Assembly: GCA_021819345.1 (NCBI GenBank)
Contig: JAKARG010000237.1
Location: 1 to 5,412, forward strand
DNA from: Actinomycetes bacterium
GTDB lineage: Bacteria; Actinomycetota; Acidimicrobiia; Acidimicrobiales; Palsa-688
Length of the DNA stretch: 5,412 bases
Reading direction: 5' to 3'
Within the stretch, counting starts at the first letter, position 1. Each line of letters opens with the position of its first letter. The notes under the pieces are model-generated. The model was not told the origin of the DNA. It searched no databases and saw nothing but the letters and a program-made list of their open reading frames with translations. A program made the translations under genes and the position numbers. Below, piece by piece: positions 1 through 5,299 of the stretch.

Positions 1-2
1 CC

Positions 3-1355
3 GATCTCAGCTCGCGCCACCTCCGCCGGCTGCTCAATGCCCGCCTCGCAGGCGATGGCACCAACGGCACCAGCGGCTTCGAGGTGACCGACGACGTCGT
101 CACCGCTGTGTTCCTGGCCTGCGGGTGCATGGCCCGCGCCCACCGGCTCCTTGCGCGCGCCGGCACGGCCGTACCGTCTTTGAGCACGTTCAAGCGTCGG
201 GTGAAGGCGGCCATCGGCACCGCCCAACTCGAGTACGCACGCGGAGGGTCGGCGGCGTTCCGCAACGCCCAGGCCTACCTCACCTCGGGCTATCCACACC
301 GCCTGCACAGCGTCCTCCTCGACCACACCGAGCTCCCGATCTGGGTGGTGCCGCGCGGTGCCAAGACGGCGGACAAGCCCTGGATGACCGCGGTCATGGA
401 CGCCAAGTCCCGGTACCTGCTCGGCTGGGCCATCACCTTCGGCCGGCCGACAGCCGTCGAAGTCCGAGCGTCGCTGATGAGCGCCATGACGGTCCGATTC
501 GCGCCCGACGGTGTAACCCTCGTCGGCGGCAAGCCGCTGCGGGCCGTGTGGGACCGCGGACTGGAGTTCCTCGCCAACCTGATCACCGAGTCGTGCCTGC
601 GGCTCGACGTCCTGCCCGTTGCGCTGCCCGCCTACTCCCCGCACCTCAAGGGTCGCCTCGAGCGGTTCTGGCGGTTCTTGAAGGAGGACTGCCTGTCGGT
701 GCTCCCCGGCTACACCGAAGGCCCCAAGGACATCCGCGGTAACAGCGCCGTCGCTACCGCTGCGCTCGGCGAAGACGAGTTCCTCGTCCGGCTGGCCGAC
801 TGGATCGACGGGTACCTCACCGAGCACCGAGTCAACGGCGAGCTGACCCCCCTCCAGGCTTGGCAGCAGGACGGCTACCCGCTCGACGAGGTGACCCCAG
901 AGCAACTGTGGTTCGACATGCTCGTGGCCAAGGACCGGTGCAAGGTCTCGAAGAACGGCATCCGCTTCGATCGCATCGACTGGACCGCGCCCGAGATCAC
1001 CGGCGTGGTCAGCCGCATGGTCGAGATCCGCTACCTGCCGCACGACCGGTCCTTCGTCGAGGTGTTCCTCGACGGCGACCACCTGTGCACCGCCCACCCC
1101 CAGCACGGCCTGACCGCTGACCAGGAACAGGACATCATCGCCCGCCGCAAGGAGCAGCGCCTCGCCGCCAGGAACCGCTTCACCACCGCCAACCGCCAGC
1201 GCCGCAAGAACGCCACCGGGGGCGTCCACAAGCTCGAGGTGGACAAGAACGGCAACCGCACCGTCGTCGAGGCCGCCGACGACCTCCTCGTCGGCGGCGA
1301 GGACGCCATCGCCGAGATCGTCGGTGAGCACGACTCAGCGCCGAGGCTCTTCTGA
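3..1355 (+). CDS. TnsB/TniA/MuA-family DDE transposase (5' end outside window)
   Basis: This is the DNA strand-transfer enzyme of the element. The frame stays open to the left edge, and the 27 codons before the GTG at 84 read like coding sequence (an LSSRHLRRLL helix), so the true start is probably upstream. Numbering from the GTG at 84, the integrase-like core has Asp80 (LLDHTELP), Asp157 (VWDRGLEF) and Glu193 (KGRLERFW); the last two have 35 residues between them, giving a complete D-D(35)E triad. Residues 290-350 (FDRIDW... EIRYLPHDRSFVEVFLDG) match the Mu transposase C-terminal beta-barrel. They are followed by a basic tail (about 355-376) that in this family contacts the target or the ATPase. 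The stop TGA overlaps the next ATG by one base. The enzyme looks intact where visible. TnsB, TniA and MuA cannot be told apart with certainty from this sequence. Confidence 0.93.
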   Translation, partial: DLSSRHLRRLLNARLAGDGTNGTSGFEVTDDVVTAVFLACGCMARAHRLLARAGTAVPSLSTFKRRVKAAIGTAQLEYARGGSAAFRNAQAYLTSGYPHRLHSVLLDHTELPIWVVPRGAKTADKPWMTAVMDAKSRYLLGWAITFGRPTAVEVRASLMSAMTVRFAPDGVTLVGGKPLRAVWDRGLEFLANLITESCLRLDVLPVALPAYSPHLKGRLERFWRFLKEDCLSVLPGYTEGPKDIRGNSAVATAALGEDEFLVRLADWIDGYLTEHRVNGELTPLQAWQQDGYPLDEVTPEQLWFDMLVAKDRCKVSKNGIRFDRIDWTAPEITGVVSRMVEIRYLPHDRSFVEVFLDGDHLCTAHPQHGLTADQEQDIIARRKEQRLAARNRFTTANRQRRKNATGGVHKLEVDKNGNRTVVEAADDLLVGGEDAIAEIVGEHDSAPRLF

Positions 1356-2122
1356 TGACACCGTCGCCTCCCAACCTCGACGGCGCCCGGATCGTCCGGA
1401 CCAGCGCCTTCGACGAGCTCGACGACGTCGGAGCCTTCGTCGTCGCCCACAGCGAGGTCCTGGTGGTCGACGGAGACCACGGAGTCGGCAAACGGACGCT
1501 CATCTCGGACTGGGCCGGTCGCCAGACGGTGCCGGTCGCCAGCGTCAGCCTCCCACCCAGACAGAGCTCCCGGGACATCGCCAGGCTCATCCACGCCGCC
1601 GTCACTCGCGACGCCGAAAGCGACGAGATGACCGAGCGGGACCTGCAGGACGACCTCGTCACGCTGCTCTCGAGTCCGGGCATCCTGGTGATCCGCAACG
1701 CCCACCGGCTCAGCGGCGAGGCAGCCGGCCAGCTCGAGTGGCTTCACAGCGCCGCCGCCGGTGGTCGCGCCCTGGTCATCGAGGGTGGGCCCGGGACCGC
1801 CACCGCCATCGAACGCGACGCCCTCCTGCGCGGTTCGGTGGCGTGCACGCTCACCGTGCAGCCGCTCAAGGGGCGGGAACTGCTCGACGTCCTTCAGCAG
1901 ATGCACATGCTGTTCCTCGGCGCGGAGCCCGACCTGCTGGTCGAGATCGACACCCGGGTCTGCCACGGGCTGCTGCTGCACTGGGCGCGGTTCCTGCAAG
2001 TCGCCCTCCGACTCAGACAGCGGGCCGTCAGCAACGGCCGAAGCGCTCCTGTCCTCGACCGGAAGTTCGCCAAGGCCGTGCTCGCCGGCATGCCGGCCAC
2101 CATCACCAGGAAGCGGACCTGA
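1355..2122 (+). CDS. TnsC/TniB/MuB-like AAA ATPase with degenerate Walker motifs
   Basis: The 255-residue product is a P-loop protein in the position where TnsC, TniB or MuB follows the transposase; those proteins form ATP-dependent filaments on target DNA and activate the transposase. The P-loop reads GDHGVGKRT (residues 40-48), with Arg47 where Ser or Thr normally follows the Lys and a Thr one place later. The Walker B strand reads ILVIRNAHRLS (110-120): Arg114-Asn115 replace the usual Asp-Glu, so catalytic hydrolysis should be impaired. Downstream, residues about 138-185 (a sensor-like strand, ERDALLRGSV, then QPLKGRELLDVL) follow the family's layout. The start ATG overlaps the transposase stop as TGATG and has GAGG at 1343-1346. 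The family assignment rests on overall pattern and gene order; the degenerate residues are read directly. Confidence 0.83.
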   Translation: MTPSPPNLDGARIVRTSAFDELDDVGAFVVAHSEVLVVDGDHGVGKRTLISDWAGRQTVPVASVSLPPRQSSRDIARLIHAAVTRDAESDEMTERDLQDDLVTLLSSPGILVIRNAHRLSGEAAGQLEWLHSAAAGGRALVIEGGPGTATAIERDALLRGSVACTLTVQPLKGRELLDVLQQMHMLFLGAEPDLLVEIDTRVCHGLLLHWARFLQVALRLRQRAVSNGRSAPVLDRKFAKAVLAGMPATITRKRT

Positions 2123-2123
2123 C

Positions 2124-3284
2124 GTGTCGGTCCTCAGCGTCGACATCACCGGCATCCGCGTCGCCACCCCGGTCGCTGGCTGCACCGACGGACCGGTCTG
2201 GGTGACTGTCCGCCCCAACCTCCGCCGCATCCACACGCTCGCCGGCGACATCCTCGCCGCCCTTGGCAAGCGCCGAGACGTCGGCGGCAAGGGCCGCAAC
2301 GAGAGCGAGGACGTAACCCTGGCCATCGCCTGGCTCAAGGCCCACGACGTCACCGACTTGGTGATGCTCGAGGTACAGCGCCTCCACCCACGCATCCTCG
2401 CCAGCCTCACCAAGCTCGCCGACAACGCCGGCGTCACCCTCTGGCTGCTGCACCGCCCACCCATCGCCGACGCCGTCCACCGGGCGATCACCCGCCGTTC
2501 CACCGGCACACGGGCCTACGCCGATGTACCGGAGATGGCCCACCACACCGCACCATCAGGTCCAGACCTGATCGCCTTGCCCCCGGTGCCGCGCCACGAC
2601 TTCCACTGCTTCATCCCAGTGGTCACTGCCGCCCTCCACGGCGACGCACGCGACCGAGCCCTCGAGTTGCACCGAACCGCCGCACAGCAAGCCAACACCA
2701 CCATGGCCACCGCCTCCGACCCGCTCGACTCGCTCGCCGGCGAGATCGTGCGCCTCCTGCGCGCCGCCCCAGAGGACTCCGAGCTCGTCTGCAGCCTGCG
2801 CGGCATCCAGCTGGCCGCCTGGCACCACGACCTCCACGTCGCCGTCGACGTTCCGCAGCTCCTCAACAGCGAGGAGCGCCCCCGGACCCCTGTCGACGAG
2901 GCAGGCCCCGCTCTCCTCGCCTACCGACAGCCCTACCGGGCTGTGGCCTGGCTCCTCGCCAGGGAAGGTGTGGGACTCACCGAAGCAAACCAGCTCCCGG
3001 TCCAATCAGCCAGCGCCGACGGCGCCACCATCGCCGCCGACGGCCGGACGATCGACGTGCCGCCGGTGCTGCGCCCAGCCGTCCGCGCCCAGCACACCCT
3101 GCGCGCCGATAGCCCAGCAGATGCGCCCCTCCTCCCGCTCACCGAGAAGACTCTCAGCCGCGTCCTCACCACCGCGGCCTACGACCTCGGGCTCCCCGCC
3201 CACGGCCGCCTCGCCGAACGCCAGACGCTCACCCCGATCCCCTGGCTCCGCAAGCTCGGCATCACCATCAGGACCCTTCCGTGA
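2124..3284 (+). CDS. Probable ATPase-derived transposition protein lacking Walker A
   Basis: This 386-residue protein is not recognised as a named family. The GTG at 2124 is chosen because it lies one base after the preceding stop and has AGGAAG at 2108-2113; the frame is open further upstream, but that part only shadows the previous gene. Residues 20-50 (CTDGPVWVTVRP... HTLAGDILAALG) and 79-112 (LVMLEVQRLHPRIL... ADNAGVTLWLLHRPP) resemble TnsC/TniB-type ATPases, where the second stretch would be LVIDEAQRL and then a sensor strand. No GxxxxGK[ST] is present, and the Walker B Asp is Leu while the Glu is kept (Glu83). It therefore looks like a pseudo-ATPase paralogue of the gene before it. Residues about 215-386 form a separate domain. 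Residues 266-360 loosely recall a tyrosine-recombinase core without catalytic residues, a weak impression. There are no membrane segments. Confidence 0.8.
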   Translation: MSVLSVDITGIRVATPVAGCTDGPVWVTVRPNLRRIHTLAGDILAALGKRRDVGGKGRNESEDVTLAIAWLKAHDVTDLVMLEVQRLHPRILASLTKLADNAGVTLWLLHRPPIADAVHRAITRRSTGTRAYADVPEMAHHTAPSGPDLIALPPVPRHDFHCFIPVVTAALHGDARDRALELHRTAAQQANTTMATASDPLDSLAGEIVRLLRAAPEDSELVCSLRGIQLAAWHHDLHVAVDVPQLLNSEERPRTPVDEAGPALLAYRQPYRAVAWLLAREGVGLTEANQLPVQSASADGATIAADGRTIDVPPVLRPAVRAQHTLRADSPADAPLLPLTEKTLSRVLTTAAYDLGLPAHGRLAERQTLTPIPWLRKLGITIRTLP

Positions 3285-3715
3285 TCGACGGCGCCACCCT
3301 CGTCCGCGCCCGTACCCTCGCCGGCCTGTCCCAACGAAAGCTGGCCAAGCTCGCCGGCGTCAACGCCCTGACCATCAAGCGCATCGAAGACGGCGGGGAC
3401 GCCTCGGAGCTGCCGCTCGGCGTGCTCGGCCGCATCGCCGCTGCACTCGACATGCACCCCGGCGACCTCCTGGTGGACACCCGCCAACCAGTCGATCCGC
3501 CCGACTGCGCGATCGAGCTGGACGACCAGCCCCTCGACCACCACAGCGCCCGCCTCCTCCGCCGCATCCACCGCGGCCAAGACATCCGGCGGACGATGAG
3601 CCGAACCGAACGCGAGCTCATCCTGCCCAATCTGGTTCGCCGCGGCCTGGTGTACGTCAGCAGCACCGGCCTCCACCTCACCCCGGCGACCACCACGGCG
3701 CTCACACTTCCATAG
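3281..3715 (+). CDS. XRE-family helix-turn-helix protein, last gene of transposition operon
   Basis: The 144-residue product has a clear XRE/Cro-type HTH at about residues 6-64 (LVRARTLAGLSQRKLAKLAG, then TIKRIEDG and LGRIAAALDMHPGDLL). The second half (about 88-144, SARLLRRIHRGQDIRR... LVRRGLVYVSSTGLHLTP) looks like a compact winged helix, so the protein may carry two DNA-binding units. It starts at a GTG that overlaps the preceding stop by four bases (GTGA), with AGGA at 3270-3273, so it is translationally coupled to the transposition genes. It may be an autorepressor of the operon. Alternatively it may be the target-site or cargo regulator, since no TniQ/TnsD gene is visible in the window. 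Family assignment is firm; the role is inference from position. Confidence 0.9.
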   Translation: MIDGATLVRARTLAGLSQRKLAKLAGVNALTIKRIEDGGDASELPLGVLGRIAAALDMHPGDLLVDTRQPVDPPDCAIELDDQPLDHHSARLLRRIHRGQDIRRTMSRTERELILPNLVRRGLVYVSSTGLHLTPATTTALTLP

Positions 3716-3773
3716 TGCGGCGACCACACCTCGGCCGAGAGGCGCGGCGTCGCGAACGGGCGCGCCCAGGCGG
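3716..3773. other. Convergent intergenic gap with small palindromes
   Basis: Fifty-eight bases separate the convergent ends of the XRE and TIR genes. They contain the palindromes CTCGGCCGAG (3730-3739) and GGGCGCGCCC (3758-3767), which could form short GC hairpins and limit read-through from both sides. Neither is followed by a T-run, so an intrinsic terminator is not claimed. No TGTCCC-type transposon repeat lies here, which argues against the element ending between the two operons. Confidence 0.4.
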
Positions 3774-4490
3774 TCAGTCGCCGCTTTCAGCAGCCGCCGC
3801 TGCGGCGATCTTCTTGGCGGCGTCCGGCATCGGCAGGCTGTCGCAGATGGTTAGTCCCGACCGTGCGGCGAGCAGCGGGCTCACCTCCCGGAGGGCATCG
3901 AACGTCGTGCCGTGGGCGATCGGGATCACCCGGTCGGTCGCCAAGAGCGCCGAGAGTTCCCTGTCGGCGACGCCCTGAGCCTTCAAGCTCTCAAGGAGCG
4001 CAGGGGTCACCAGCACGATCCCGACCCGGGACATCGCGAGGCCTCTATCGATCTCCCGCAGGAGGGACTTGCCGAGTCCGACTTCGGTCTCGCTGAACCA
4101 GACGGTCGCACCGCTGGCGGTCAGCTGGTCGTACAGATCCTTGGCCGCGCCCTGCCGGTCATCCCACGCGTGGCAGAGGAAAAGGTCCCGACGGTCGGGG
4201 TAGGTCCGTGCCTGCACCTCGGCAACACGGGCGACAGGCTCGAACGTACGCCACTCGGTGGGCGAGTACGACACGGACCCACCGCCACGGAGCCGTCGAG
4301 TCCCGCCGCCGCCACCGCCACCACCAGACGACCGGCCCCTGGTCGCCCCGCCGCTGTACGACGAGTACCGGGGCGGACTGTACGGCGCGTAGGAGGGATA
4401 GGAGCGGCCGTAGCCACCTCCGCATTCAGGGCAGGCAGCCCTCGCCGCTGCGGACCGGTGGCCCTGAACTGGCGCTGTGCATCGGGCCAT
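3774..4490 (-). CDS. TIR-domain protein with N-terminal Cys/His motif and Gly-rich linker
   Basis: The 238-residue protein has three parts. Residues 4-23 carry Cys4, His11, Cys20 and Cys23 (CTAPVQGHR... CPEC), a likely small zinc-binding knot. Residues 24-73 are a Tyr/Ser/Pro/Gly-rich linker with eight glycines in a row. Residues 100-225 are a bacterial TIR domain: RDLFLCHAWDD (beta A), then VWFSETEVGLGKSLLREIDR with Glu134 the likeliest catalytic Glu (Glu136 the alternative), then SRVGIVLVTPALLE and DRELSALLATDRVIPI. Bacterial TIR domains typically cleave NAD+ or make signalling nucleotides from it, often in anti-phage defence. The protein is cytosolic by sequence, with no signal peptide or membrane segment. 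Its ATG lies two bases after the yfbU stop, so the two are coupled. The TIR call is firm; NADase activity and defence are inferred. Confidence 0.93.
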   Translation of the reverse strand: MARCTAPVQGHRSAAARAACPECGGGYGRSYPSYAPYSPPRYSSYSGGATRGRSSGGGGGGGGTRRLRGGGSVSYSPTEWRTFEPVARVAEVQARTYPDRRDLFLCHAWDDRQGAAKDLYDQLTASGATVWFSETEVGLGKSLLREIDRGLAMSRVGIVLVTPALLESLKAQGVADRELSALLATDRVIPIAHGTTFDALREVSPLLAARSGLTICDSLPMPDAAKKIAAAAAAESGD

Positions 4491-4492
4491 GG

Positions 4493-5107
4493 TCAGCCCC
4501 GACCTGCTGCGATCTGGCGCAGCTGCTCGGCAGTCAAGACGGCAGGCCCGCCGCCACGCACCGCCTCCTTCCAGATGGGCCGGAAGACCCGGAGCATGCC
4601 CTCGTACCTGCCGAGCATCAGCGAGTGGCTGTTGCCACCGTCGGCGGCCTTCACATCCTCGGCTAGGTCCGTCCAGCGGTCCGTCGCTTGCAGGTAGTCG
4701 ACGTAGCTGGCCATCTTGCCCTCACGAGCGTCGTTGCCGTCGAAGCCTTGGAAACACAGGTCGTACTTGTGGTCAGCCAGCAGGGCGTCCCGCTCGGCAT
4801 CGTCCAGTTCCCCGATGCTCGCCTTCATGACCCGGAACATGTCGAGGATGTCGTGGAGCAACCGGCAGTCGTCGTGGGGCAGTTCGGAGTCGGGCGAGAA
4901 CACGTCCGCGTACTCGGCAGTGAAGCCCTGGGTCAGCACCTTCTGCATGCGCCGGTGGTAGTCGGCCTCGTCCTTGTCGAGGTGGGACAGGATCTCGTGC
5001 TGAAGTGCGAGCGCCTGCCGCTCGAACGGCGATAGCGAGGTCGGTGCGCTGAGGTCGTCGTAGTCGCTCATCCTGGCCTGTCTTCCTGTCATCTGCTTCC
5101 TGGTCAT
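4493..5107 (-). CDS. yfbU: YfbU-family protein, partner of TIR gene
   Basis: The 204-residue product matches E. coli YfbU along its length. It has an N-terminal LSPFERQALALQHEIL helix, CRLLHDILDMFRVMKAS (81-97), the signature FQGFDGNDAREG (119-130), HSLMLGRYEGMLRVF (161-175) and the closing LTAEQLRQIAAG (191-202). YfbU has no established biochemical function; I recall it being listed among E. coli proteins linked to MazF-mediated death, which should be checked. It is longer than E. coli YfbU by an N-terminal extension of about 25 residues. Three in-frame ATGs compete: 5107, 5092 (best ribosome site, AGGA five bases upstream) and 5071 (MSDYDDLS, natural start for the conserved part). The most upstream is drawn. 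It is the first gene of the YfbU-TIR operon and lies behind a LexA-type box. Confidence 0.92.
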   Translation of the reverse strand: MTRKQMTGRQARMSDYDDLSAPTSLSPFERQALALQHEILSHLDKDEADYHRRMQKVLTQGFTAEYADVFSPDSELPHDDCRLLHDILDMFRVMKASIGELDDAERDALLADHKYDLCFQGFDGNDAREGKMASYVDYLQATDRWTDLAEDVKAADGGNSHSLMLGRYEGMLRVFRPIWKEAVRGGGPAVLTAEQLRQIAAGRG

Positions 5108-5134
5108 CCGCCCCGTGGATTTCCACCAAGGGGT

Positions 5135-5148
5135 CGACCACCTGGTCG
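5135..5148. promoter_or_regulatory. Palindrome CGACCA-N2-TGGTCG, possible second operator
   Basis: A perfect 6-bp inverted repeat separated by CC touches the LexA-type box by one base and lies 27 bp before the first yfbU ATG. Its size suits an XRE-type dimer or a transcript hairpin. The XRE protein encoded by the neighbouring operon is a candidate ligand, purely by proximity. Confidence 0.35.
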
Positions 5149-5161
5149 GAACGTGTGTTCG
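5148..5161 (-). promoter_or_regulatory. LexA/SOS box upstream of yfbU-TIR
   Basis: Read on the - strand the site is CGAACACACGTTCC. It fits every position of the Gram-positive LexA (DinR) consensus CGAACRNRYGTTYC, which actinobacterial LexA also recognises as GAAC-N4-GTTC. It ends 40 bp before the most upstream yfbU ATG, a position from which a repressor could block the promoter. A further CGAAC half-site follows on the + strand (5165-5169), making GTTCG-N3-CGAAC with the box's own half. No confident -35/-10 pair could be picked out. The consensus match is seen; LexA binding is inferred. Confidence 0.65.
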
Positions 5162-5210
5162 CCTCGAACCACGGGGCGCACCCCGGGCCCCTCCGGGTCA
5201 CCCTCGCTTC

Positions 5211-5284
5211 CAATGTCCCCCTGACCGATTCCGGGACATTCCTGAGCGAAATCGGGACATTGCTGACCGAATCAGCGGGACATT
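5211..5284. repeat. Right-end transposase-binding repeat array (GGGACATT units)
   Basis: GGGACATT occurs in direct orientation at 5233-5240, 5254-5261 and 5277-5284. The inverted form AATGTCCC is at 5212-5219. Each direct unit also begins with CTGA[CG]CGA (5221, 5242, 5263), exactly 21 bp apart; the outermost unit has a 2-bp insertion before GGGACATT. This is the arrangement expected of TnsB-type binding sites at a transposon end, with the TGTCCC/GGGACA core matching the TGT...ACA termini of the family. No further copies of GGGACATT occur elsewhere in the window. The repeats are seen directly; the role is inferred from the transposase and the position beside nrdJ. Confidence 0.78.
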
Positions 5285-5299
5285 GAATGACCGTTCACA

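Larger units (their letters stand above)
5109..5178. repeat. 10-bp inverted repeat flanking yfbU control region
   Basis: CGCCCCGTGG at 5109-5118 and its exact complement CCACGGGGCG at 5169-5178 bracket the LexA-type box and the adjoining palindrome. The arms are 50 bp apart, and the near arm would cover the ribosome-binding region of the 5107 start. It could fold in the leader RNA or bind a looping regulator. A chance match is possible in DNA this GC-rich. Confidence 0.4.
1..5284. mobile_element. Tn7/Mu-like transposon, right part
   Basis: The stretch has a TnsB/TniA-type DDE transposase operon, an oppositely oriented YfbU-TIR cargo operon, and an ordered array of GGGACATT repeats at 5211-5284 next to the 3' end of nrdJ. 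Multiple roughly 21-bp transposase-binding repeats are characteristic of Tn7-like and Tn5053-like ends. The right boundary is drawn at the last repeat. If the end follows the family rule of finishing in ACA, the terminal base would be 5282 and the next five bases (TTGAA) a possible target duplication. The left end is outside the window, so neither the duplication nor the full gene content can be verified. No serine or tyrosine resolvase with catalytic residues and no zinc-finger TniQ-type protein is visible here. The boundaries are inferred; the genes are seen directly. Confidence 0.72.

Noticed and set aside
1761..2123. Upstream extension of the third transposition gene to a start at 1761
   Set aside because: The extra 121 codons overlap the ATPase gene and translate to Arg/Ser/Pro-rich sequence; the GTG at 2124 fits the coupled operon spacing.
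1031..2509. Long open frame on the - strand (492 codons) across the transposition operon
   Set aside because: It lies antisense to three well-supported genes, has low-complexity Arg/Ser/Gly/Val-rich content and no recognisable domain; long antisense frames are expected in DNA with GC-rich third positions.
2968..3978. 336-codon + strand frame over the XRE and TIR genes
   Set aside because: Pro/Arg-rich translation, out of frame with the clear XRE gene and antisense to the TIR gene.
3912..4697. + strand frames opposite the TIR and YfbU genes
   Set aside because: No domain resemblance, while the - strand products are clearly recognisable families.
5180..5198. Intrinsic terminator for nrdJ (CCCGG-N6-CCGGG hairpin)
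   Set aside because: The stem is only 5 bp, and no T-run follows on either strand.
5220..5284. CRISPR-like array
   Set aside because: The units are contiguous 21- to 23-bp repeats with no unique spacers of constant length and no cas genes; they fit transposase-binding sites better.
5211..5284. NrdR boxes or a cobalamin riboswitch belonging to nrdJ
   Set aside because: The repeats are at the 3' end of nrdJ rather than its leader and do not match the AT-rich NrdR box or B12-box motifs.
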